A DNA stretch of 64,000 nucleotides from Telopea speciosissima (Eukaryota; Streptophyta; Magnoliopsida; Proteales; Proteaceae): the NCBI RefSeq assembly GCF_018873765.1, contig NC_057923.1, positions 20,555,913-20,619,912 on the forward strand. Reading direction: 5' to 3'. A program made the translations under genes and the position numbers. The stretch's first letter is position 1. Each line of letters starts with the position of its first letter. Below are positions 10,644-21,775 of this stretch, piece after piece. Under the pieces are notes generated by a model, which did no database searches, was not told the DNA's origin, and was given only the letters and a program-made list of their open reading frames with translations.

Positions 10644-12224
10644 GTGGCTACGGTGTGGACTCGTGATTCATCTAATCGTCTTATTAGAATACCACCTCCT
10701 CCACTACCCTTAACCCCACCTTTGACCATGGTTGACCAACAACCCAAGACTCTTAAGGATAGGTTCTACCCCACCAGGGCTGCACAGCCCTCATGCATTA
10801 GTCTGTCTGTTGTTACAGGGAATAACTATGAACTCAAGACCAACTTCATTAGCATGCTACCCCATTTCCATGGGATGGCTAATGAGGATGTATATCTTTT
10901 TCTTAGGGAATTTAAGGAGGTTTGTGTTCTAATTAAGGTCCAGAATTTGACTGATGATGCAGTTAGGCTTAGGTTTATACCCTTTGCCCTGAAAGACCAG
11001 GCCAAGAAGTGGCTTTATGGACTACCTACAAACTCCATTAATACATGGGATGAGTTCACCATTGCCTTTTTGAGAAAATTCTTCCCTCTTCACAAGACCA
11101 ATAAGCTTAAGAGTGACATCCTCCAGTTCAGGCAGAAACCACATGAGTCATTTTCTAAATTCATGGAAAGATTCAAGGACCTCCTCTTAGAATGCCCTCA
11201 CCATGGTTTCCACTTGTGGCAACTATGCCAAATTATTTATGAGGGTATTGATTATCAGACCAAGTAACTTGTAGAGTCCATGTGTCCAGCAGGCTTTACT
11301 TCTTTTTCTGAGGAGAATGATGTATGAACATTCTTAACCAACTTGACTGATAAGACTAGGGAATGAGAAGCTTCCCAAGAGGCTGAAAGGACCACTAAGG
11401 GATATCTCATTGAGGGTATGCCAGCCAAGGAGGCCAAACTTGACAGCCTCATAAAATGGTTGGAGTCCATAGTTCTTGAAGAGTCTATACCAGTTAATCA
11501 GGTTAACCATGTGTCGGTATGCAGTTGGTGCCAAACCCCTGGACACCTTTCTGAGGAATGCCCCAACACCTTGGTGGGCAATTTCAGTATTGAGAATGTA
11601 AGTGTTCTCTACCAAAATAACCCATATAGCAATGCTTACAATCCAGGATGGAGAAATCACCCCAATTTCTCCTGGAATCAATAGAACCAAGCAGGCCCAT
11701 CCAACTTTAACCATCAAGGCAAGCCTGGTGTCCAAAGGCCCAACTTTACATCACAAAACCAAAGGCTATCTCCTAACCCTTTCCCCCCTCGTCTTCATTC
11801 AAGACCTTCTATTAATTTTGCTAGGCCTCCTCACCTTGCACCTTATCAGGAACCCCCAGGGTTTACCAATACAGGAGAGGTAACAAGACTGAATGAGATG
11901 GACAACAAGATAGCTCTTCTCATGACAAGCCACAATAATATGGAGAAACAACTCACCCAGCTTGTCACAATCCTGCATGAGAGGGAAACAGGGAAGTTAC
12001 CTAGCCAACCTGAGCCAAATCTTAGGCATCAGGTTCATATTCAGTAAGGTACCCAAGCTCCTCCAACCAATGTTGCACAAGGCCAACAGCACCAAGGGCC
12101 CTCCAGACAGGTAAATGTTGTTTATGCTTTAAGGAGTGGTCGTGAGTATCAACAGACTAGTGCACCTCAGTCTTTACCATCTCATACTCCTATTGACTCT
12201 CCCCCTTCTGAAGAGGCCATTGAA
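10644..12224 (+). pseudogene. gag of Athila-like element, broken
   Basis: The first frame (to 11267) has the retrotransposon gag domain: FHGMANEDVYLFLREFKEV, then KDQAKKWLYGLP, TWDEFTIAFLRKFFP and FRQKPHESFSKFMERFKDLL. The expected start is GTG rather than ATG at 10644; the first in-frame ATG is 10728. After a TAA at 11265 the same frame continues with more stops. It includes a zinc knuckle CSWCQTPGHLSEEC (about 11520-11561; C-x2-C-x4-H-x4-C) that would bind genomic RNA, then an N- and Q-rich linker. The stops show the protein is not made whole. Confidence 0.88.
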
Positions 12225-13145
12225 GTGCCTACTGTTCCAGGTTCGTCTGATGAACCTGAAAATATTTCAGATGATTTGGTTGAGGAAACCAAAGAGGATT
12301 CTGTTGAGGAAGTTAAAAAGCCCAACCCTGAAAGAATTTATACCCTTCCTGCCCCTTTCCCAAATAGGTTGGTTAGCAAGAAATCTCCTTCTGTGGAGAA
12401 GATATTAGATGTAATCAAACAGGTTCAGGTGAATATCCCCTTGTTGGATGTCATTGCCCAGATCCCCGCTTATGCTAAAGTCCTCAAAGACTTATGCACT
12501 CAAAAGCGGACCACCAATGTGCCCAAAAAGGCATTCTTGGCTGCTTACATCAGTTCTCTCATCTCGCAGTTAGTAGCAGCCAAGCATAAGGATCCTGGCA
12601 GCCCCACCATCTCTTACACTATAGGCAATACTACTATTGATCATGCCTTATTGGACCTTGGTGCAAGTGTGAATCTCTTACCCTTTCATGTCTACCAACA
12701 ACTAGGATTGGGAGAACTGAAACCCACCAAAATCACTCTTCAGCTTGCAAATCGGTCGGTTAAAGTTCCTAAAGGAATGATTAAGGATGTCCTGTTGAAG
12801 GTTGGGGAATTTATTTTTCCTGTAAACTTTATTGTTTTAGATACCCAACCTACTGCTAACTTTAAGGATCAAATCCATATCATCTTGGGTAGGCCATTCC
12901 TAGCTACCAGCAATGCTTTAATCAATTGCAGGAATGGTCTCATGAAATTATCTTTTGGCAATACTTCTGTTGACTTCAATGTGTTTAGGTTGGGCAAGCA
13001 GCCTGATATGGATGACGAGGTGCATATGCTTCAAGGATTTTTCGATGATATTGATACGTTCTTTGAGATTGATTTTGATTCGGGATTTCAAGAATGTATG
13101 CAGGAATTGGAGGGTGTTGATGATACCCCCTTATCTGAGGTCTAG
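12225..13145 (+). pseudogene. Aspartic protease region of Athila-like pol
   Basis: The 306-codon open stretch is in the same frame as gag. It contains the retropepsin active site LLDLGASVNLLP at about 12648-12683, followed by ILGRPFLAT at about 12883. Athila proteases usually show DLG where others have DTG, so the site itself is not evidence of damage. The N-terminal part is acidic. The stop at 13143-13145 separates it from RT, although in the family the two are joined. Confidence 0.85.
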
Positions 13146-13160
13146 AGCATCCAACCACCT

Positions 13161-14924
13161 TTGGAACCCTTTGGACCCCTATCCACTTTTATTCCCAAAT
13201 CCTCTATTATTGAGCCCTCCACATTAGAGTTGAAGGCGTTGCCCTCCAACCTCAAGTATGCCTTCTTAGGATATGATCATACTCTTCCTATTATTATTGC
13301 TTCTGATTTGACTTCTATTCAGGAAGAAGAGTTGATTAAGCTTCTAAAGGACCATAAGGAAGCTATAGGTTGGACCATGTCTAACATTAAAGGTATTAGC
13401 CCCTCCATTGTTCAACATCATATATATCTGATTGAGAGTTTCAAACCTTCTAGGGAACCCCAAAGGAGGACTAATCCTGTGATGAAAGAGGTAATCAAGA
13501 AAGAGATCCTAAAATGCTTGGATCATGGCATCATTTATCCTATTTCTGATAGCCAATAGGTGAGTCCTATGCAAGTTGTGCCTAAGAAAGGAGGAGTCAC
13601 TATAGTTGAGAATGCTAATAATGAGTTGATTCTAACCCGTATCTAAACGGGATGGAGAGTGTGCATTGACTATAGAAAACTGAATGCGACAACTTGGAAA
13701 GACCACTTCCCCTTGCCTTTTATTGATCAGATGTTAGAGAGACTAACTGGCCATAAATATTATTATTTTTTTGATGGTTATGCAGGCTATAACCAAATTT
13801 CTATTGCTCTAGAGGACCAACACAAAACCACTTTCACATGCCCTTATGGAACGTTTGCTTACCGGCGTATGCCTTTTGGGCTTTGCAATGCCCCTACTAC
13901 ATTCCAAAGGTGCATGATGAGTATCTTTTCTGATATGGTAGAGCACTTTCTAGAGGTGTTTATGGATGATTTTTCTATTCACGACTCTACTTTTTCTAAT
14001 TGCTTGCATCATCTCTTTTTGATTTTTAAAAGATGCATAGAAAAAAACTTGGTCCTGAATTGGGAGAAGTGTCACTTTATGGTAAAGCAAGGCATAGTTC
14101 TTGGTCATATTGTGTCTAAAGAAGGAATCAAGGTTGATAGATCTAAGGTGGACCTTATTATCAATTTACAACCATCCAAGAGAGTGAAGGACATTAGATC
14201 TTTTCTTGGCCATGCAGGTTTTTACAAGAGATTCATCAAGGACTTTAATCAGATAGCTAGACCTCTGACTTTTCTTTTGGCAAAGGATTGCCCATTTGAT
14301 TTCTCTTCTGAGTGTCATGATAGTTTTGAGCAATTGAAAAGAGCTTTGACCTCAGCCCCCATTATTCAAGCTCTAAATTGGACAGTTTCATTTGAGCTTA
14401 TGTGTGATGCCTCTGATTTTGCTATAGGGGCTGTTCTTGGATAAAGAACCAACAAATTGTCCCATGTGATTTATTATGCAAGTCGGACTCTTAATGATGC
14501 ACAACTTAATTATACCACCACTGAGAAAGAATTTTTAGCTATTGTGTTTGCTTTAGAGAAGTTTAGGCCCTACTTGGTTGGATCACATGTGATTATTTAT
14601 ACTGATCATGCAGTTATTAAATATTTTGTGCAAAAGAAAGATGCCAAGGCTCGCATCATTAGGTGGGTCCTTTTGTTACAAGAATTTGATCTTGAAATTA
14701 GGGATAAGAAAGGGTGTGAAAATTTGGTTGCAGACCATCTATCCCGACTGCCTAATTCCTTGACTGTTGATTCTCCAGTCAACGAGAATTTTCTTGATGA
14801 GTATCTGATGGCAGTGTCTAGTGAACCTTGGTTTGTTGACATTGTTAATTATCTGGTTACGGGTGTGACACCTGCACATTGGTCCACCCAAGATAAGAAT
14901 CATTTCTTTCTTTTCACAAGTTAA
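13161..14924 (+). pseudogene. Reverse transcriptase and RNase H of Athila-like pol
   Basis: The frame is interrupted by stops at 13557, 13644 and 14442. Visible RT motifs are DYRKLNATTWKDHFPLP, FFDGYAGYNQI, YRRMPFGLCNAPTTFQ and the catalytic FMDD at about 13959. Athila RTs typically have FMDD where others have YVDD. RNase H follows with CDASDFAIGAVLG (cut by the stop), [15 protein letters not shown] and [10 protein letters not shown], then the linker ADHLSRLP. The frame is lost at a TAA at 14922, where the integrase part continues shifted by one base. Confidence 0.9.
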
Positions 14925-16132
14925 GTATTTCTTTTGGGATGATCCTTATCTTTTTAAGACCTGTTCGGATCAAGTAATTAGGAGATGTGTCCCTGATCAT
15001 GAGTAACAATCTGTCCTATCTTTTTGCTATGATCAGGCTTGTGGAGGCCATTGTGGGCCTAATAAGACTGTGGCCAAGGTTTTACAATGTGAATTTTATT
15101 GGCCTAGTCTGTTTAAAGACTTTTTTACTTATTGCAAGGCATGTTCTTCATGCCAATCCTTAGGGCGTCATTACTAAGAGAAATATGATGCCCCTCAACC
15201 CAATTCTGGTGGTTGAGGTGTTTGATGTATAGGATATTGATTTTATGGGGCCTTTTCCTAACTCTTTTGGTAATCTGTACATATTACTTGCAGTGGACTA
15301 TGTGTCCAAATGGATTGAGGCAGTTGCTTGTAAGACCAATGACCACAAAGTGGTTGTGAAATTTTTTAAGGAGAACATCTTCTCCCGTTTTGGTAATCCC
15401 CAGGCTATCATTAGTGATCGGGGCAAGCATTTTTGTAATCGGCCTTTTGAGACCCTCTTGAGAAAGTATGGTGTCGTCCATAAGTTGGCCATACCCTACC
15501 ATCCCCAGACCAGTGGTCAGGTTGAGGTTTCAAATAGGCAGATCAAGCAAATTCTTGAGAAAACCATCAACCCAAACCGCAAGGATTGGTCTAATCGGTT
15601 GGTAGATGCGTTGTGGGCTCATAGGACAACCTTCAAGACCGATCTTAGTCAATCTCCGTACCGTCTGGTGTATGGAAATGCATGTCACTTACCTGTAAAG
15701 ATTGAGCACAAGGCCTTTTAGGCTATCAAGAAGCTTAACTTTGACCTACCCACTGCAGGTGCCTATAGGAAACTTCAACTATCTGAGTTGGAAGAGCTTA
15801 GGAATGAGGCATATGAGAATGTCTGGATTTACAAGGAAAAAACCAAGGCTTTCCATAATAGGCACATTTTGAGAAAATCTTTTGAGGTAGGCCAGAAAGT
15901 TTTGTTGTACAATTCCTGTTTGCATATTTTTCCAGGTAAGCTGCGTTCTAAATGGGATGGCCCCTATATTGTTCAAAAAGCTTATCCTCATGGGGCTGTT
16001 GAAGTCCTCAATCCAAGTACAAGAGCTACTTTCAAGGTTAATGGCCAAAGATTGAAGCCGTACATAGAGATGCCTACTCCAGTTGAAGAAGAGGTCATGG
16101 ATCTCCATGAGCCTCTTTACCTTGACCCCTGA
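14925..16132 (+). pseudogene. Integrase of Athila-like pol
   Basis: The N-terminal zinc finger remains readable as GGHCGPNKTVAK and CKACSSCQ (about 15045-15155), followed by several stops. The core domain (15245-15721) has all three acidic residues: [16 protein letters not shown] and GQVEVSNRQ. The last two are 35 residues apart, as expected for D,D35E integrases. A TAG at 15719 precedes the C-terminal domain (15788-16132), with [18 protein letters not shown] and VNGQRLKPY. The core is intact at the residue level but the gene is broken around it. Confidence 0.9.
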
Positions 16133-16793
16133 TATCCTAGTATGTATCCCCTCCCTTGTCCTTATTCTTTCTTTTCTGCATGCATTGAGGACACTGCATG
16201 AATTAAGTGTGGGGGGTTGTGTTGGACTTTAATTGTGAAATTTGATTGTGGCGATAGTTTTTTGTTATGTGCATAAGTCTCTTCGATTTGTAAAGCGAGA
16301 GTGAGAGGGAATTAGGTGCCCTAGTATGCGAAAAAATAAAAAAATCTCTTTTCAAGGATGGTAGTTGGTTTGTATCCGGTGATGGGGATTGAGTTTGAAA
16401 ATGTGAGTGCTACTTTATGTGATGGTTAGATTCCTCTATGTGTTTATGGACCCCTTTGACCTTTTGGCTAGTAGTTGAGACCAATTTGTTTGTAGCAAAG
16501 CATGAAAGTGAAAGTGAATGAAAAAAAAAAAAAAAAAAGAAGAGAGAAACAGAAAGAAAAGTGGAATTCCTTGGGACTAGACAGGACACTGTGTCTCATG
16601 AAGTAGGGTGACTTGATCGAAATTCCTTGGAAGGAAACTCAAAAAAAAAAAAAAACTCTTGCATCAATGTCTTAATGTCTTATGGATACATGCAAAAAGC
16701 AAAGCTACCAAGTATTTGGGTGTCTAGTGTATGCTCCACCATGTCATTCAAAGACTAGTAGTAGAGTAGAAAAAGAGTTTGTTGTTGAAAAAG

Positions 16794-16824
<31 letters not shown>

Positions 16825-17299
16825 TTTGCCTTAATGCCTGGAGAAGAAAGTATGGTAAAAAATACTCAATGCCTAAGTCTTTGGTTCCATCAGTGCTATG
16901 AGTGGTTTACTTGAAGGCGAGTAGTGTTCAGAAAATATGAGGAGATCCCTTGACCTTGATGCATGCTTGTTACTTGAATTAATGTGGGGTGATAAAATTC
17001 AAGTGTGGGGGAACCTTTGGCTCCTTAATCTTTAGTTGAGTATTTCTTTGAGATTGTATGCCCTATCTTACTTATGCCATGAGAAAAATTTACATCATTT
17101 TTTTTTATTTATTGAATTTTGGGTGTATATTCACTGTAAACACCCACGAGACACAACTCGTCCACTAGGGGTAACCTAGGGGTTGAAAGGCTTGTTGCAC
17201 ATGCTAAGTGCAACCATGATTCCTACGAAAGTGAGTTAGGATTTTTTTTGCATTCTAGGTTAGTTTATCTTTTGCTTTACTTGAGGACAAGTAACGTTC
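16133..17299 (+). other. Spacer between pol and 3' LTR, no env-like gene
   Basis: This 1.2-kb stretch holds A tracts (about 16519-16538, 16636-16656 and 16790-16821) and no reading frame. Many Athila elements have an env-like frame here; none is seen. Extra polypurine-like motifs AAGTGTGGGGG occur at about 16206 and 17000, before the functional one. Confidence 0.7.
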
Positions 17300-17314
17300 A
17301 AGTGTGGGGGAATC
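17300..17314 (+). promoter_or_regulatory. Polypurine tract of Athila-like element
   Basis: AAGTGTGGGGGAATC directly precedes the 3' LTR start TGATGAGCAC. Confidence 0.8.
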
Positions 17315-19019
17315 TGATGAGCACATTTATGTGTGAAATCTTAGGGCATAAAACATACATTTTACCACAATGGACAGAGTTACTCGGTGCTTTCTTGTGC
17401 TTCTTCAGGGTTTAGGTGAAATGTTGTGAAAATGGAGGAGATGATGTTAAGGAGATGTTTTTAAGCTTTTTAGAAGTGTTAATAGTATGGATGCACAGCC
17501 CATTGAGTCAGCTTCGCAACGGTTCAAACAGCACTTGATTCCGAGTTGAAACGAAGAAGTTATGGCCGTTTTCGTAACGACGCGCGAAAATGGTCTGTAG
17601 GGGTTTATTTATAATTATTGACAGTCGGATGGGGACAAAGTGAAGCAAAAATTTGGATTCTAGGGGCCTTAACGCCATTATCAAAAGTTACTTTACTGTA
17701 CTCGAAAGATTCCATTTGCAAGGCTCTGGACAGTCCAACTTCAACTTGAGATATCTTGGGCTCCCCAACTCCGAATTGGGTGAAATTTGGGTCTATTTTG
17801 GGTAATTTTTCGCAAGGAACACAATGGTGAGGCCTACATAAGCACCCCATACTCCACGTTTTTTGAAGGACAGAATGGGTATTTTATTTATTCTTGAAGG
17901 AATCCTAGTCATCACCCTTACTCTCTCTCTCCTCCAACTTCTCAAGGGCACTTCTAGAATTCTACTTGGGATAAATTTATATTTTCTCATCTATGGAAGG
18001 TTGAAAAATCAAAGATGTTTTGATTTTATTGCTTGGAGAAGATATTTACAAAGAAAAGAAAGCACTTGTTAGAATTGGAAGTTTACTTTTCTAGAAATAG
18101 AAGGTCTATGTAAACAATATTCTCTTCTTCTTCTTTCTATTTTTTTTCTTTTTTCTTAGGATTCAAGGCATTGTAAAAGAGGAAAGAGAAGAGAATATTC
18201 TATTTTCTTAGGGAATATTTCTCCTACACTTCCATCTTCTCTCTTCTCCTCTCTTCCACCTATAAATACCCCTTACCTCTCTTGTAAAAATGGCTCATTC
18301 ACTTAGTGAAATTTCTTCTCTTTTTCTCATTCTAATTTGTGATTTTTGGTTTTTCTAAGTTCTAGTTTGCTTTTTTGATTTTCATTTAATGGTTATAATA
18401 GGTTTAGTTTATGCTTTAATTTCAATTTAAGTCTTCAATTGGGTTGTAATTTCTTAATTCTAGTTTAGGTTTTAAGTCTTCTAGTCTCAATTCTTAAGTT
18501 GATGACAAGACTTGAAGATTTAGAAGAGGAGGTCATGGTAAATTTATGCAAGTATTCAAGCTTTTCAATTACATTCATACAAGCACATCCAGGTTTTACT
18601 ATCTAAACTCTCAATCTCATTCTCCATCTCCTCTATCTCTCTCTATCTTCTTCTTCTTCCCCCTCTATTTCTTTTATTTTAATTTTATATGATTGTGATT
18701 TATGGATGCATTTTTATTCCCTTATTTCTTTTTATGTGGTTAGTAATTCTGGCTGCATTTTTATTCCTTTCAATTCGCTTTAGTTTGATAGGTTAGAAGA
18801 TCATGTGTTAGGACGCCGATTTAATCCCTTAATTTTGTTAGATGCTTATGAGTTAGGATGCATTGATTTTTGTTAGTTTAATTAATTTAATTTAACACTT
18901 TAATTTGGTTCACTTTGCATTACTAGTAAGTTAGTTAAATAGAGTGGCGTATATCTCCTCGTGTTCGACCCGTAGCTACGATTGACCCGTACGCTTGCGA
19001 TTTTATTTTAACTCTAACA
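17315..19019 (+). repeat. 3' LTR of Athila-like element
   Basis: 1705 bp from TGATGAGCAC to ACTCTAACA, paired with 8355-10058. A TATA box is at 18261-18268. Confidence 0.93.
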
Positions 19020-19219
19020 GTTGCCACGCACACGTGACCTCTACACTCTCCCATAGAGAAAGCGCGCCCAAATGTAAAATATAAAATTACTTTTTAGTCT
19101 TCATTCTAATCAATCATGTGCGTGTCAGAGAGGATAATAAGGGTATTAAGAAAATAGGTTACATTGTTTTTGTAACCTATCGGGTTACAACTAGACAAAC
19201 CCTTACTTACCACCTGACA

Positions 19220-19374
19220 ATGGTTAGGTTGCTCTATTGTGACCAAGTGGTCACGGGTTCGAGTCTTTGGAAACAGTCTCTCTGCTAAGCAGCGGTAAGG
19301 CTGCATACATTATAATCCTCCCCAAACCCCATAGTGGCAGTAGCCTCATGCACTAGGTATGCCCTTTTTATATG
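19220..19374 (+). mobile_element. Au-type SINE, copy 1
   Basis: The sequence has the tRNA-derived head and body of the Au SINE family: GGTTAGGTTGCTCTATTG, GACCAAGTGGTCACGGGTTC (B-box region), GGTAAGGCTGCATACATTAT and GCACTAGGTATGCCCTTTTT. It is flanked by a perfect 12-bp target duplication TACCACCTGACA (19208-19219 and 19375-19386). It lacks about the first 10 bases seen in copy 3, so it is slightly 5'-truncated. Confidence 0.9.
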
Positions 19375-19386
19375 TACCACCTGACA

Positions 19387-20070
19387 CAAGAGTATATGAA
19401 TAAGCCTCTTCACATATATTGCCCTCATGGTTTTAGTGCATGGTATTGGAACGGGTATTGGCAACACGCAAAACCGATATGATACCGATATGGTATCAGC
19501 CTGGATCGACTGTATAAAAAAAAATTATCCTTTGAATTTTCTTAAAAAATGAGTTTTCTAACTATTTTACCCCTTGTCTGTACGGTGCTATCGAACGGTA
19601 TCGGCACGACATGACATGTGCACACTGCACACAAGTGGAAGTGGTCCTTTTATTTTGACTGTTCATAACTTTCAAAATCCTTGGATTATATACCAACTGT
19701 GTTATCCCTATTGTACCTTTTTCTTACTATGTATAGCAGTTATTATTGGTTTTTTTTTTTAAGTCATAAAACAAGATATTACATCTACACTCCTAGGTAT
19801 TAGCAACTTTATATACATTCATCCTTTTGTCTACTAAGATCAAGATGATGCTAAATTCATTGCATAGTTTGCTAAAAATACTATTCAGTCAATAACTTTT
19901 TCGTTCAACTTAGCAATGATCAATATATTCTTGTCTATCATGACTTTAAAACTTGGATTGGAAATGACAAAATCGACTAGGATTGACCAATGTTGATTAA
20001 CACAAATTCTATTAAGTACTGAGTTTGACCGAGTTAGCTAGGTTGAACCTGGTTAATTCTGGCCGAACCT
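19387..20070. other. Intergenic DNA, no gene
   Basis: AT-rich with short GGTATCGG/ACCGATA-like palindromic words. No gene or bounded element is recognised. Confidence 0.5.
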
Positions 20071-20079
20071 ATTCTAGGT

Positions 20080-20268
20080 GGACCTGGATCCTCTATTGCC
20101 GAGCTGCTCGGCAGGACCGTGCTGCCCAGACATGGTGCTGCTTGCAATGTCCGCCTTACCCCCGCCCAAATGCCTTGTCCAAGTGGGGGTAAGGCGGTCT
20201 TTGCGTACAACATCGTGTCTGGGCAACACGGTCCTACCGGGTAGCTCGACAGTAGAGGATCCAAATTC
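20080..20268. mobile_element. Foldback MITE, GGATCC-ended family, member 1
   Basis: 189-bp near-palindrome with arms of about 80 bp around a short loop near 20168-20185. Arms read GGATCCTCTATTGCCGAGC... and, from the other end on the minus strand, GGATCCTCTACTGTCGAGC. It is flanked by a perfect 9-bp direct repeat ATTCTAGGT (20071-20079 and 20269-20277). A 9-bp duplication suggests mobilisation by a Mutator-type transposase. Confidence 0.85.
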
Positions 20269-20417
20269 ATTCTAGGTTGATTTATATTGGAATCGATGGA
20301 GACCAATCCTATGCCCATGAGTTTTTATACCATATTGTGAACAAGAGTTAACATAAAGAACCAAAAGGGCAAATTATGTCTCATACTCATATGTCAAGTT
20401 TTGGTTCAAAGATTTCA

Positions 20418-21723
20418 GGATAAATTACATAACACTCCCTGAAAATGATGCAATACTCAAGTCATTCCTTTTTATTTGAAAATACTCATCCGTCCCCCTG
20501 TATATTAGTATTATATTACAAATTAATCTGTACCGTTAGTTTTGTGCTGTTAACTTATTAAGTTAGCAAGTTAAATAAATTTAAATCCCTAAACTGCCCT
20601 TGACCAGTGTATGATTACCATTTTACCCTTTAATATAAAACCTCTAATTATATTACAACCTTTTTTTTTTAAATTAAAACAAGGAATCGGAGAGGGACTA
20701 TTCCCTCTCCCTCTTCCGCAAATCACTAAACCGATAATGGAGAAAACCCATTTAGGGTTTTAACAACCACCACGACGGCCTCTTGCGGCGATCGAACCTG
20801 AGGCCAACGGCCTAGCTCAGACACGACGAATGACCGTCAAGGTCCGACGGCCATAATCCCAGCCTCAGATGCCAGTGAAACCCAAAAAACCAAAAAAAAA
20901 GCTCAAAACCCTTTTTCCCTGTTCGGTGAAGAAAACCCATTAAGGAACCTATCTTACCTCACAATGAATTGTTGTGGGTTAACCCTATCAAAAGCATAGC
21001 TTCAATTAATGGAAATGATGGAGCAAACTCAGAATCTGGTTCCTGTGGAAAGACCATTAAATTGGAATTGTTTCAATTTAAATGTCGTTTCAGTGATCAT
21101 AAAATGAATAGAAATCGGAATCTTTTTTTCCCCATTTTTTTAATCTTCTTATTTTGGGAGAAGAGAGTTTCAGATCGGAGCCCGAAGGTGGGAGTTTCAG
21201 ATCATCATTCTCTGAGAAGCTCTCAGCTTGATTCGTTGCAGCAGAAGAAGCTGGGTACCTGCATTGTTGGCTTGGAATTCCAGTCTGGTGGTCCGATTTA
21301 GGCTGGCCCGACCCCACTCCCCATTAGGTCTTTTTTGCCTCTTTCACAGCGGCAACATCTCCATCTCCGATGGCTCCTCTGGTTTCTCCTTGCGCTTACA
21401 GCGGCAAAATCTCCATCTCCGCTCGGCTTCTTTGAGAGTGGGAGAGAGACGGAAGAGATTATCGTGAAAGAGGAAAGTGATGAAAAGTTTACCAAAAAAA
21501 AAAAAAACAAAAGTGAAAATTTTTGCCGTTGGATCTAATTTGCCGCATGTCGAACATCCAGGGTGGGAAGTTGGGGAAATAGGTTGAGATTAAATTGTCA
21601 TTTTACTTTTTGATTTGATTTAAATTAACACCAGTACTTTAGAGGGGAGGGTTGAATATTTTCAACTAAGAGGGGGTGAGTTGAGTATTGTTTGATTTTT
21701 AGCGATTGTTACGTAATTTACCC
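20418..21723. mobile_element. Non-autonomous Mutator-like element (possible Pack-MULE)
   Basis: 1306 bp with terminal inverted repeats of about 85 bp. The left end reads GGATAAATTACATAACACTC and the right end, on the minus strand, GGGTAAATTACGTAACAATC. Similarity continues through AATACTCAA and TTGAAAATA. The flanks AAGATTTCA (20409-20417) and AAGATTTTA (21724-21732) are a 9-bp target duplication with one change. No transposase is encoded. The interior is richer in GC and has exon-like reading frames (for example 20969-21301), which could be captured gene pieces, but I recognise no protein. An internal word AGCGGCAA(A/C)ATCTCCATCTC occurs twice (about 21348 and 21402). Confidence 0.85.
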
Positions 21724-21775
21724 AAGATTTTAAGTCACTAACAAAATTGAGTTTTGTAGTGGCTATGGTATATCA

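Larger units (their letters stand above)
8355..19019 (+). mobile_element. Athila-like Ty3/gypsy LTR retrotransposon, complete but decayed
   Basis: The element is 10.7 kb: 5' LTR 8355-10058, PBS, gag, protease, RT, RNase H, integrase, polypurine tract, 3' LTR 17315-19019. The order (integrase last) makes it Ty3/gypsy. A tRNA-Asp primer site, a DLGAS protease and an FMDD reverse transcriptase point to the Athila group. The flanks are GCTGC (8350-8354) and GTTGC (19020-19024), a 5-bp target duplication with one difference. The first base of the 5' LTR is A where the 3' LTR has T. The LTRs differ at many scattered sites, so the insertion is not recent. All coding regions carry stops or frameshifts, so it cannot move by itself. 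Confidence 0.93.

Noticed and set aside
16133-17299. Searched for an env-like gene after pol of the Athila-like element
   Set aside because: No reading frame of useful length; A tracts and stops in all frames.
20969-21301. 110-codon frame in the Mutator-type element as a gene
   Set aside because: No recognisable domain; could be captured sequence but a gene call is not supported.
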